Source: Nageia nagi (taxonomy: Eukaryota > Pinophyta). From it: DNA of 64,000 nt. The stretch lies in the NCBI GenBank assembly GCA_050084985.1, contig JBITNC010000001.1, positions 74,338,001 to 74,402,000 of the forward strand. The letters are read 5' to 3'. The notes beneath the pieces were generated by a model that saw nothing but the letters and a program-made list of their open reading frames with translations, was not told where the DNA came from and ran no database searches. Position 1 is the stretch's first letter; each line of letters opens with the position of its first letter. A program made the translations under genes and the position numbers. Positions 37,737-48,440 of this stretch are shown piece by piece.

Positions 37737-38140
37737 ATACATTAAGAAACTCTCTTCAGATAGTGACTTTTACTGATCGCCAACCTTGTTGGAGAAATTA
37801 TGTAGTCTATGATATACCTAATGAGGGGTTCCTCTAAAATATCATCTCCATGTTTTCTAGAGCTAATTACATATTGAGGATTATGATTGATGCTCTTATT
37901 ACCACATTGGTAGTCAAATTTGTTAAATTCTATGGGCCACATATTCTACATCTTGAAGAAGATTTTTTTGATGAATTCACCATAGCCCATCTTTTATCCA
38001 TAAACATTTGGTGGTGGGATTTCATGTTATCTATACTTGTCACCTATGATTCTGCACAATGGGTCATTGATCATACTATTTGCACTGGCTATCATTTTCA
38101 TCCTTTCACCCATGATGACTTGTTACAGGTTCTCACCTAA
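37737..38140 (+). pseudogene. Unrecognised ORF after integrase in element C, last part
   Basis: Resumes right after the D target duplication in the frame that 24367-24539 had before it. It is open to 38140 except one stop at about 37836. It is rich in aromatic residues ('SINIWWWDFMLSILVTY', 'SAQWVIDHTICTGYHFHPFT'). The minus ORF 37742-37942 is a shadow. Function unknown. Confidence 0.6.
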
Positions 38141-39719
38141 TTAGGAAACCAATAAAAAACTCAAAAATTACACAAACCAAAAAAATCAAAAATTACAAAA
38201 AACACAAAAATATTAAAAATTTAAAAAATCCATCAAAAATATAAAACTACAAAAAATAAAATATTATGTTTATATACTTAGAAGATATACTTCTAAAGCT
38301 TCTTGGCTATGGATGCTTTTTGGCAATGAAGTTTACCTTGCAAAAACATAAGAAGAATCATACCTCATAATTTATAATATTGGGGTATTCAATTTGCAAA
38401 TGTTAAGAGAAGGAACATCATTTCACACACATGGGTCTATGGTAAGATTAAGTATATTATAATCTTATTTTATATCATCCTTAGCAGATGAGACCAAAGA
38501 AAAGGATCAATTGATAAAACTAGGTATTGAAAGTGTTATTCATTACACTTATATATTTATTAATATTCATTCACTTATTCCATATCATCATACATAAATA
38601 TTATTACTATAAAGTTTGATAAAGTTACCAAAGAATTAAGGTGGATGCCTAAATTATTATTTCATTCATAATTACCTTAGGTTATTAAGTTTCATACATT
38701 CCTAAAGCATTTTACATTCATACTATTTATCCATTTGTATCCATAATACATTGATACATCCATAAGTGTTTTGCAAATATTGTATGTTTTACATCCATGC
38801 ATACACATCATCCATGTTACTACATATGATTATAATAGTATATTACGTTTAAGCCATGTATAAAAGTAGCAAAGAAAATGGAAAATGATAGATCTAATTT
38901 TGGTTGCCTATAACTCAAATATTGTTCTACAAATATAGGAGTCCTATGTAAATGTTACTTTACATTAACAAAGCTAAGAAAAATTTGAAAATTAAACATT
39001 CACACATCTGCATATTATGAAGCAAACACATACAAACATAAAACATCAATATACATCAAATTGATACCAAAATATGTATATAAGATTATGGGCTATCATC
39101 ATGTAGATATATCAAAAATATAATATCCATGGCATAAGCTATCCATCACATCCATATAGAAAAACTGACCATCGATCATAATATCCATGATCCAAAAATA
39201 AATAAGGTCATCCACAAATAAGCCTATGACTAGCATGTCTAAACATAGGAAATGATTATGCCCTCCATGATATCAAAAATGAATAATAATGTCCATCGTA
39301 TATCAATGCCTAATAATAAACAACACATGATCTTAATCATGAGGCTATCCTCATGAGCTTCTCTCCCCACCATCTATCAAACTACTATCTTTACCACCTA
39401 TGCCCTATCTTGTATGGGTAGTACCCACTAAACCTATAGGACTTGCAACCTAATTCACTCTACATATCTCATATGATCCCACTAGATGCTATGGAACCTA
39501 TCTCACTACGAATTTGTGATGTGATAGGTCAAATAACCCTATCCTATGTACTAGCAATTGTATGGACTCCACTGGTCACTAGATGTGCTAAAACATCCAT
39601 AAGAATATATGAAATAGGAGGGATTGGATATAGACTACTAGGAACATATGGTGATACTCCAATTAACTATGTCTAAATAATAGAAGAATAGTAATACCTC
39701 TACTAAAGAATACCCTAAA
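38141..39719. other. Noncoding region of element C between ORF and PMD gene
   Basis: An A-rich stretch (38150-38280), then 38290-38560 shared with D. From 38880 onward it is unique to C and includes repeated 'atccatg/atccatca' words at 39070-39300. The plus ORF 39443-39676 is probably a shadow of the tail of the antisense gene or chance. Confidence 0.5.
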
Positions 39720-41271
39720 TAAATATTAATGTTGGCTATCCCCCCTGTGGATGTACTAGCTCCTCTAACATGTGAAGAAGCTTAGGCCTCATCCCTCTCC
39801 TAATGATATCTATCTCTCTTAGCTTGATAATGGTACATGCGAGCACTAAGCTAAGACACTTAATACCTCAACTCATAAATATCACCTAAGAGTGTGTCAA
39901 CACTAGGTACATATGGAGGAGGAGCTTGACCTCATCTTACCTCTCTAGCTGTTATACCTACCTCAACCTCCTCACCCTGACCAGCTATGTATGTCATCTT
40001 ATTGGTCCCCTGCTCCTCAACTTGCTCCCCTATAGGCTCATCCTTAGTTGCCTCTTTGGCCTTAGTTGCTATGTTTGGCTCTTCAACTCACTAATGTACA
40101 TGATGACCCACCTCCTCTTTTGCATCCCCCTCCATCTCAACATACCACCATGCCAAGAACTCCTTAGTGGCTCCTACATCATCAACCTTAGAATGCTCAA
40201 CCAAGGGATCTTTTTAAGTTGAATTAGGCTTTGCATACATAATTCATTAGATACCATCAAAAAGTACCTCACCCTCCTTGAAGAATCAGATAGGAGCTAG
40301 TGGAATGTCGTACACAAGACTAAACTAGCATTACACATGCTCAAAATAAAAGCACTCAAAGAAATTTATCCTCCTCCCACTAATAACTCTTGTTTTTCTA
40401 ATACCAGCATGGTCAATAGCAAGCTCATCCTAGTCTAGATAGGAATGGTAAGGTCTAAACCTCACTTGGTTAGGCACCAAGTGTGATAACAAATGATAAT
40501 AATGTGCTACATCATAGAGAATACATCATTCAAGTGTGAATAAAAGTCATATCTCCATCATAAAATACCATCTAGATATGGAAATTGTATCTCAAAGCCA
40601 AGAACTAGGAGTCCATGAGGGTGAGCCATGTGGATGTGCTCGTATGCCCAAACCTGCAAAGTGATTGTAATTGAAAAGGATGATCTATCACCTAGTAAAT
40701 AGAAGAATAACTTTCTATATATCAATGCTAAGGTAGTATGATCCCAAGCATAAGCAATAACATTCTAAAGCATTTCAGCCACTACATGTAACAAAAACTA
40801 AGGAAATTAATTACTACCCATGTTTAGAAGTGCATAACATTGGATGAATCCCATAAAGTAGGAGGCTCTCAGAAGTCTCTACCTAAAGTATGAGAAGCCA
40901 CCTAAAAACATATCACCCAATACTCTATTAACTACATCTTCTCCATAAATCATAATAATATTAGGATGCATTGAATCCCAATCCATAACATGTTGAATTC
41001 ACTACCCTTGAATTGGTGTATAATATAAATGATGGATATCCTCCATCATAATAGTCATATCTCCTGTAGGAACATGAAAAGTGTTGGTCAAAGAATCCTA
41101 CCTATCCAACAAAGCTGGTAGCAATGGGTAATCCCAATGAATATGACCCATATAGTGCCCCACTCCAAAACCCATACTACATAGGAGAGTATGGTCCTCA
41201 ATCATCAATATATCTCAACCCTCCAACAAAATACTAGGGTATAACCCATGAGGTTTTAATATATCTAGGAC
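39720..41271 (-). pseudogene. Antisense gene with plant mobile domain (PMD) inside element C
   Basis: The minus strand reads as a PMD (aminotransferase-like, the domain of MAIN/MAIL1 proteins). The conserved N-terminal block is at about 41120-41030 ('SLTNTFHVPTGDMTIMMED', preceded by 'ALLDR' and a stop where Trp is usual). 'AYAWDHTTLALIYRKLFFYL' follows at about 40760-40700 and 'LQVWAYEHIHM' at about 40660-40630. After a frame change near 40510 come 'VRFRPYHSYLD' and 'INFFECFYFEHV'. The C-terminal tail (40240-39750) is acidic, then coiled-coil-like ('YELRY', 'ARMYHYQAKRDRY'). Most stops stand at expected Trp codons. PMDs are known both in host genes and in transposons; here it is antisense to gag-pol. 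The plus ORF 39926-40222 is its shadow. Confidence 0.82.
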
Positions 41272-41720
41272 CTATGATATTAGTATAAAAAAGTTAACTT
41301 ACTATGTTTGTTTAAAAAAATTTTTAACTCTAGGACTGATCATTAACGATCAATATTTAGTGTTTTTAGAATCACTAGTGATTAGGACCTATCACTAGCA
41401 TTTCTATAAACCCTCAACCTTGATCAATGACAACTAAGGGTTTTGAAAAATTCAAAATCCTACAAAAATGAAAGGATTTAAAATTCTAAATGGTCTAAAT
41501 TAATTAAAAATTTATTCCTATCACTTTTATAGTCTCTATTTTATTATTTAATGGTTAAATTTAGTGCATTAAGCAAGAACTTAAAAAGGGGGTTTTAAAA
41601 ACCTACCTATTCCCTCATTGGCCTCTTGCATGGTGTTGAACATACTTGTGATGACATCTTGGCTCTAGTCAACATCAAGAAGGGAAAATATAGGGTCAAA
41701 CTCAACTTGTGGGGTAGAGG
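41272..41720 (-). pseudogene. Possible intron and upstream exon of the antisense PMD gene
   Basis: On the minus strand 41715-41607 reads as coding ('PQVEFDPIFSLLDVD', 'SQDVITSMFNTMQEANEGI') and ends at a donor-like G|GTAGGT (41606). At 41272 stands tactaatatcatag|g, with a plant-type branch-point word TACTAAT and an AG acceptor. The intron would be 335 bp. The two exon frames are now off by one base, so splicing of an intact product is not supported in this copy. Confidence 0.4.
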
Positions 41721-42480
41721 AATAACATAGCTCAAACTAAGCATAAAACATAAATGAGAAAGTGGTAACAAAACTTTTTCTTTTTATTCCCTTGTGCACT
41801 TGATTGCTAGCAATTTGATATTGGGAGCTAGTGATCCATAAAGATCATTAGCATTCTTAAAAGGATTGCTAGCGATCCATTAAAAAAAAAAAAAAAAAAG
41901 AAGAGAAACATATATCTATAAAACCCTAAAAATAAAAAAAATGTGGCAAAAATATAATGGAAATAAAATTTTTTCTTGTTAACTTTATCTAGGCTAAAGG
42001 CTTTAAAAAAATCTAAAACTCTTGAGTTTTAATAGAGGAAAGAAGGATGGGTTTGGATATGATTAAAATTGTTGGATGAACTTTTGTTCAAGATCATCAA
42101 GTAACCCAATTGCTAGGATAAAAGTAGAATGATCAAAGCATTGTATTCATAAGGGAGCTTCTTTATCACATGCTAGCTATGGCATATGCCTAATGGCTAA
42201 GACTCCATCCATATCCCACCAACATAGCACACTATATAGTGATAATGCCTAAGTTATGCCTTGCACTACGAGACCTATTGATTTCAAAATGTGTCAAATG
42301 TAAAAGAATAAAAAATGGATTTAATAAAAATCCAATAAATCAAATTCAGCTTATTCATAGAGAATAAGTTAATTCAAAATCTTGACTCAAGGTCAAGAAC
42401 ACAAGTTCAAAACTTGATTGCACCCCTTTTTAGATAGGCTTAATGTTTTGAAATAATCCCCATCTATAAAATGTTGGGTA
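41721..42480 (+). other. 3' untranslated region of element C
   Basis: 41900-42480 matches D 36040-36655 ('aaggctttaaaaaaatctaaaactcttgag', 'cacatgctagctatggcatatgcc' and others, with small changes). It includes a run of 18 A at about 41882-41899 and several 'ctagtgatcc' words at 41805-41880. Confidence 0.7.
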
Positions 42481-42482
42481 TT

Positions 42483-42499
42483 TCAAAAAAGAGGCAAAA
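42483..42499 (+). other. Polypurine tract of element C
   Basis: caaaaaagaggcaaaa directly precedes the 3' LTR, matching that of D. Confidence 0.78.
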
Positions 42500-43393
42500 T
42501 GTACACACCTTAAAATGACCTTTATTTTGATAAATGAAATAAGAATGAAAAATAAAAAAGTAAATTAAAAAAGTTTACTGTAGTCATCCAAATGTTGACA
42601 CTCAAAACCTAAATGTTGGTGATTCATACCAATCATTGGTGTTCAAACCTCAACACTAGCAACTCTGAAGTTAACTAAAAAAAAAAAGTGGAACAATTTG
42701 GGTGCCCAAGGAAAAAAATCAATAGATCTTGGGTGACTCATCCTTGGTCTTATGCCCTCACCACATGGATAAACCTTGTGACAAGTTTTGATGAGCTTTT
42801 TTATCTAGACCTTGCCTCTAAAATGGTAACTTTGGCCATCCCAAAATTCTATAAATTAAACCTTATCCTAAGAAGAAAGAAATCCAAATTTTATGAAATG
42901 ATACTCTACTAGAATACATTTAGACTTGTAGTAGGTAATTGCATTACATTTTTTCTATACTTTCATGCTTTATTTATGCCATACTTTTATGCATGTTTAA
43001 TTATGTGAGTAGGTACATTTGATATGTTTCTTTTTTGCATATGTATAGGATTTGTAGGTGCATGGTAGTTGGTTTGGGTAGAAGAAAACTAAAGAGCTAC
43101 TAAGCAATCAAAAATCATCATCAACATTTTCTTACAAGTTTTGAAGATACTATTGAAAGCTTGCAAATATTGATACACTCATTCAGAGGAGGCCCAAGAG
43201 AGCCTATATCTCCCTTCACTATAACAAATAAAATCCCTTAGTGTACAAGGAACTATTATACATCACAAATTAATATGAGATTTTTCATTGTAAATTGATT
43301 ATTAAGGTCTATTCAAAATTCAATAAAAGAATTATTATTGGTGTTAACATGCTTTGTTCTTTTTGCTTACAGGGTTGTTTATTGGGTAGCACA
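42500..43393 (+). repeat. Element C 3' LTR
   Basis: Begins TGTACACACC and ends gggtagcaca, 894 bp. The ORF 42688-42912 has no meaning beyond the LTR. CCTAG follows. Confidence 0.92.
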
Positions 43394-43786
43394 CCTAGGA
43401 AAAACTATTTGTTCCTATGAGTTGGAGGGTTATCATTAGGTAAGGATGTGTAACCTATTGGATGTACATTCTTTCTAGTGATATGGGGCTACATCATGTC
43501 TAAAATATTTGTTGCATAGTTTATGAAGTACAAATGGTGGGGTCACATTTAAGGTGTCTCCTCAATGGGATGAGCATTTTGGAGTGAATACAAGAAGACA
43601 TTATTCAAGATTAGATAATTTGTACTTTATACAATCTTACCATGTGGGTGCCAACTACTTAGAAGCATTAACAAGCTCATGTGGATCAACTGAATCCATT
43701 TCTAGATCAATCAAGTGTTTAAATTAGTAAAATAAAAATAGATCTAAAATTTAAGGTTTTGGATGTTTAGAATAAGAGGATGCTTT
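43394..43786 (+). repeat. Element A 5' LTR, segment 4 of 4
   Basis: Opens with CCTAG, the right duplication of C, and matches 52911-53310. It ends in 'aataagaggatgctt' where the 3' LTR has 'aataagaggatgcattaca'. The next bases jump to sequence that in A2 lies about 67 bp after the LTR end, so the primer-binding site has been deleted. Confidence 0.88.
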
Positions 43787-43848
43787 AAGAAGTCAAGTTG
43801 AGGATGCTTGAACCTAATAATAATACCATTTGATGAACTTAGATTATG

Positions 43849-44990
43849 GAAATTCTAAGATGTGTAACAAGAGCTTTAGGAAACCAACAACAAGGTGATA
43901 GAAATGGCCTTCCCATGAAAGCTTGTACCAAGGAAAATCAAAGAAATATTAGGGGATAAAATGCAAATGTTAGAGGCCAAAATACCATAAATGGAATAAT
44001 GAAGAATACCAACAAAAGGAATTTCAACAACAAGAATGAGATTTATTCAATTCATTCCATTTGAAACAATGAAGGAGAAGAAACCATCATGAGATTACAT
44101 GAGAAGTAAGAAATAATAAATAATTTGTTGAATCCATGGGCTAAACATCCAAGAGAAGAACTTGTCCTAGAAGAAGCAAGATATTAAATGATATAAGATT
44201 AAATCAAGGCAAGAAATGTATAGTATGGGTTACCAATAATTTTTAGGATATTGGTCTAGAATAGTGGATGCATACAAGATCAAGCACAAGATCCAATACC
44301 TGAAGAGGCCAAAATTTACTATAGCATTTCATAAAAGATTCATTCCTTAGGTATATTATGATATAAATAATGAATAATACTATACTTTTTAGCAAGGATC
44401 CATGAGTGTTCAAAGTAATCACCAAAGATTTGTTAAACTTCTTTAGTACATCTCAAAAAATCAAAATCATCTAAAAGTGCATAGATTTCTTATGGGGTTA
44501 TATCCCAAGATCAAAACTATGGTAAATTTCTTAAATTCCAAAATGCTTGAAGAGGTATATGACCTTACAAAAAGGAAAGAAAGCAATTCTAGAATCAAAA
44601 AGACCTTTGTAAACTACAAGCTTCAAGTTGAAAAAGATAAGGAAATCCATCGAAGAATCAAAATATAGAGCATGAAGAATAGAAAAAAAGAAACAAAAAA
44701 TATAATCATAGTTACAAGGATGATAATCACTCCAAATTTGAGAAGAGACCATTTGGAAATAAAGGCTTTAAGAATAATTTCTAGAGGAAGAATCAATAGT
44801 TTCATAAGCAATATTAGAATCCCAAAAATGGAAACCAAGGTTTCAAAAATCATGATCAAGGGTTTCCATAGCAAAACAAAAATCAAAATACATAAAGAGA
44901 TAAGTTTATTAATAAAAGAAAGCTCCTTGTGATAGATGCTATAATTGTGGTGGAGTGCATTATGCCAATTAGTATCCCTTGAAGATAGAT
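43849..44990 (+). pseudogene. Gag of element A
   Basis: Collinear with A2 gag (61650-62940). ORF 44477-44668 has 'MHRFLMGLYPKIKTMVNFLN' and 'MLEEVYDLTKRKESNSRIKK', a typical end of the chromovirus capsid. The knuckle at 44928-44985 reads C-x2-C then 'YNCGGVHYAN*YP', its last Cys lost. About 135 bp present in A2 (62035-62170) are missing near 44210. Minus ORFs 44243-44425, 44531-44752 and 44623-44886 are shadows. Confidence 0.8.
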
Positions 44991-45039
44991 CTATCTAGTG
45001 AGCATCAAATCTTTGTAGCTACCAAGTTAGGATAGACTA

Positions 45040-45560
45040 AAGGACAAGCCATACCTCTCCAAATTCTTGGTAACATTTTTTATAAATATTTTAATATTTT
45101 GATAGATTATGGTGCTATGGATAGTTTTATTTCAAATTCCTTAATTAAGAACATGTTAAAGGCACTAGAATATTTGGTAAATAAGTGGCTAGTGGAGTTT
45201 GGATTGGGTCATAAATAACCTATTAGAAAATATTTTAGGGATGTTGAATTAGAATTACCCAAAGGATATGCTGTGTGGAATTTGTATGAAGTTCCCCTAG
45301 CTTCTTACAATATCATCTTAGGCATGGATTGATTGATGGCCCATAAATAATTGATTGAATTTTAGGAAATATGGGTAGAATACACTGATGCATCTCAAAA
45401 TTGATACATGGTGTACAATGATCAAGGATATTTTGAAGCTTATTTTATCATATCCATGTAATTCAAAAGAAGCATTAGAAAATATTAAATGATTTATGCA
45501 TTCAAGATTAAAGAAGTTGAATAAGAGGATAACGAGGTATATTTGTTAAATAAGTACCCT
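45040..45560 (+). pseudogene. Aspartic protease region of element A
   Basis: 'NILIDYGAMDSFIS' at about 45093-45134 holds the catalytic place (D-Y-G instead of D-S/T/C-G), followed by 'FRDVELELPKGYAVWNLYEV' and 'YNIILGMD' with a stop where Trp is usual (TGA at 45330-45332). A2 has the same region. Confidence 0.85.
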
Positions 45561-46495
45561 ATGTTAAGAGAATACAAAGAGGTGTTTCCTAAAGATCTAT
45601 CTAGATTACCCCCAAAATGAGAATTTGATTTCTTGGTAGACTTAGTGCCAGGAACCTAACCTATTTCTAGAACCCCATATAGAATGAATACCATTAAGAT
45701 GCAGTAGTTGAAGGTATAATTACAATATTTTTTATAAAAGGGATTGATAAAACTAAGTGTATCACCATGGGGTGCTCCTATATTTTTTGTTAAAAAGAAA
45801 GATGAAAATTTAAGATTGTGTGTTGATTATAGGATGTTGAACAAGGCCACCATCAAGAATAAGTATCCCTTACCTAGGATTGATGACTTGTTCGATCAAC
45901 TTAAAGATGTTGCTATTTTATCCAAGATAAATATGAGATCAAGATACCATAAATTGAGGATTAAAGTATCATATACCCATAAGATAGCTTTTAAAACTAG
46001 TTATAGACACTGTGAGTTTGTTGTATTACCTTTTGGGTTAATGAATGCCCCTATAGTATTCATGAACTTGATGAATAGGTTCTATAGGGAATACCTGAAT
46101 AGGTTTGTGTTAGTATTTTTGGATGATATCCTCATATACTCAAATAATGAGGAGGAACATAATTAGCAGCTAAGATTAGCTCTAAAGGTATTGAGAAGAA
46201 ATCAATTATATGGAAAATTGTCAAAGTGTGACTTCTATGTTTCCCAAATTTAGTATCTAGGTCACATCATCTCTACAGAAGGAATTTCAATTGATCCCAA
46301 GAAAGTGGAAGCAATAATGAGTTTTTCAATGTCAACAAATATAACTAAAGTGAAGAGTTTTATAGGATTAACTAGGTACTATAGAAGGTTTGTCAAATAT
46401 TTCTCAAAGATATCCAATCCAATCACTAGCCTTCAAAAGATAAATAAGGTGTTCAAATGTATAGAAAAGTGTGAAAATCCTTTCACAACTTGAAT
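45560..46495 (+). pseudogene. Reverse transcriptase of element A
   Basis: The longest pol ORF is 45744-46166 (140 aa). '[20 protein letters not shown]', '[20 protein letters not shown]' and '[12 protein letters not shown]' are readable. The active site 'FLDDILIYS' is at 46116-46142, normal for plant chromoviruses. It goes on after a stop at 46164 with 'YLGHIIS' and ORF 46305-46493 ('FIGLTRYYRRFVKYFSKIS'). Confidence 0.95.
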
Positions 46496-46940
46496 GAAAT
46501 GCTTACCATAGCACTAGTTATCATTATCCTTAACCCACATGATGATTTTAACATCTACATAGATGCTTCACTACAAGGTTTGGGTGGTGTGTTATCATAA
46601 GATGGAAATTCAATAGCATATGAATCTAGAAAAATGAAAACACACAAGTTGAACTATGCAACTCATGATCTTGAGTTGGTAGGAGTAGTTCATACACTTA
46701 GAATGTGGAGACATTACCTACTAGGAAAATCTTTCAAGCTTCAAACAAATCACCAATGTTTGGAGTACCTTTTCACTCAATCAGATCTAAATGCAAGGTA
46801 GAAGCTTTGGATAAAATTCCTAGTTGAATAAGACTTTGAAATTGAATACATAAAAGGAAAGGAAAATAAAGTGGTAGATGATTTGAATCATAGTCAACAT
46901 GTAAATGCCATGATAAGAAGTCAATTTGACCTACTTTATC
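46496..46940 (+). pseudogene. RNase H of element A
   Basis: 'IYIDASLQGLGGVLS' at about 46551, then 'IAYESRKMKTHKLNYATHDL', 'LRMWRHYLLGKSFKLQTNHQ' and 'LEYLFTQSDLNAR', the standard gypsy RNase H order with the first catalytic Asp present. A2 carries the same part at 54894-55240. The minus ORF 46773-47015 is a shadow. Confidence 0.88.
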
Positions 46941-48000
46941 AAGTGAAATAGTTACAACAAGAAGATGTATATTGTAAATCCATCTAGGAATTGATTGGGA
47001 AAGGTAACTTATCATATCAAAATTTTATAAACAAATATGGAATTTTGTATTTTAAGGACATATTAGTTATCCCAAACAAGGGAAATTTGATAAGTATAAT
47101 CATGTAAGAAGCTCATCATCCCCCATATGTAGCACATCTGGGAGGTATGAAAATGAAAGAAGACTAAAAATAAAGATTTTATTAGGATGGAATGAAAAAG
47201 GACATAGCAAAATGCATGGTAATATGCCTAAAATGTTAGAAATTTAAGGTAGAACATCAACATCTAAGTGGATATCTATATCCACATGATGTTCCTACAT
47301 AGAACTAGGAAGTGATTTCAATGAATTTTATTATCAGATTGCTAAAAATCAAATTATATCATTACTCAATATTGGTAGTGGTTGATAGATTGACCAAGGT
47401 GGGACATTTTATACCTAGTAACACAATTGATAATGCCCTTATAGTATCAAATAAATTTTCCCATGAAAGTTTTAGATTGCATAGATTTTATGAGGTGATC
47501 ATCTCAGATAGAGATTCTAAGTTCACCTCCATGTCTTGGAAATCATTATATAAGGCATTAGGAACAAAATTAAATATGATTTTAGCATAGCAAATTGAGA
47601 TAAATGGGTAAACTGAATGAGTAAATAGATTCCTTTATGACATGCTCATAATGTATTGCATAGAGAAAAAAACAAAATGGGAGGATTACTTCTTCTTAGT
47701 CAAATTTGCCTATAATAATGGTTATCATTCATCATTGGGAATGACTCCTTTTGAGGCTCTCTATGGTAGGAGATGCAGGAATCCTTTATCTTGGAATAAT
47801 TGGGAGGATCATGTGATGATACTATTTGAAATGTTAAAGAAAATGGAGGAATAGTTGAATTTCATTTAACATAAGTTGAAGGAAGCTACTGATCGATAAA
47901 AGAGTTATGTTGATCTCAAAAGAATTCCTTGATAATTTGCTATGGATGAAAAAGTATTTTTACTATTTTGGCCCATGAAAAGTGCCATAAAGTCTACTAA
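46940..48000 (+). pseudogene. Integrase of element A
   Basis: The zinc finger has H-x5-H in 'HPPYVAH' (about 47117) and C-x2-C in 'CMVICLKC' (about 47214-47240). ORF 47312-47590 starts 'MISMNFIIRLL'; the catalytic first Asp of 'MDF' is Asn (47324-47326). 'IISDRDSKFTS' keeps the second Asp. The Glu region is 'EINGLTE*VNRF' at about 47600. ORF 47642-47854 has 'FAYNNGYHSSLGMTPFEALY'. 'YGRRCRNPL' is typical of chromoviruses. Confidence 0.93.
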
Positions 48001-48082
48001 ATTAGATCCTTGATTTGTTGGTCCTTTTGAAATTATCGAAAAGGAGATTCTAGTTACCTACAAACTTGCTTTTCCACCAAGT

Positions 48083-48350
48083 TTGTCAAAAATACATGAT
48101 GTCTTTAATTTCTCTCTTTTGAGAAAGTATGTTGCTAATCCCTCTGATATGTTGGATTTTTCTAATTTACATATGTTGGACCGTCAAGCTATTGAAGTTC
48201 TCCCTATTAGAGTTCTAGCATTTAGAACTAAGAAGCTAAGAAATTGGGAGATTAATGAGTGTTTAGTACAATGGGATAAGTATTCTGAATCATCTTCCAC
48301 TTGGAAAGATAAGTCCACTATGAGAAGATAATTTCCCTATTTGTTTGCTT
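48083..48350 (+). pseudogene. Integrase tail and chromodomain of element A
   Basis: ORF 48083-48331 has 'HDVFNFSLLRKYVANPSDML' (usual form HxVFHVSxLRKY), then 'PIRVLAFRTKKLRNWEINEC', 'LVQWDKYSESSSTWKDKSTM' and 'FPYLF'. The pattern k-LRN-x-x-I-x-x-x-LVQW-x8-TWE is a chromovirus chromodomain, thought to guide integration to marked chromatin. Trp of TW is present. Confidence 0.87.
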
Positions 48351-48423
48351 GATTATGTGAAACATTATCAACACTTTATTACTATATTGTAATTGTATTT
48401 AAGAATAAAGAGGATTGTATTCC

Positions 48424-48440
48424 TTTTAATGGGGATAGTA
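48424..48440 (+). other. Polypurine tract of element A
   Basis: ttttaatggggatagta ends exactly at the LTR. A2 has ttttaagggggtagta in the same place. Confidence 0.75.

Larger units (their letters stand above)
11836..43393 (+). mobile_element. Element C: Tat/Ogre-like Ty3/gypsy retrotransposon, about 18.4 kb without its own insertion
   Basis: Bounded by CCTAG at 11831-11835 and 43394-43398. LTRs of 883 and 894 bp enclose a 1.8-kb leader, gag, protease, RT, RNase H, a second RNase H, integrase, an unrecognised ORF and an antisense PMD gene. A second RNase H between the first one and integrase is the hallmark of the Tat lineage (Ogre, Retand). Element D interrupts C at 24545-37731. By eye about 35 differences in the first 215 LTR bases, so it is old. 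All frames are broken. Confidence 0.85.

Noticed and set aside
37850-38140. Aromatic-rich ORF as a stand-alone small gene
   Set aside because: It continues, in frame and across the D insertion, a longer degenerate ORF of element C, so it is an ORF end and not a separate gene.
22500-38140. Env-like gene hypothesis for the post-integrase ORF
   Set aside because: No signal peptide, convincing transmembrane span or cleavage site could be read; the sequence is left as unrecognised.
39926-40222. Plus-strand Leu/Tyr-rich ORF of 98 aa, looks like a membrane protein
   Set aside because: It is the antisense shadow of the acidic tail of the minus-strand PMD gene.
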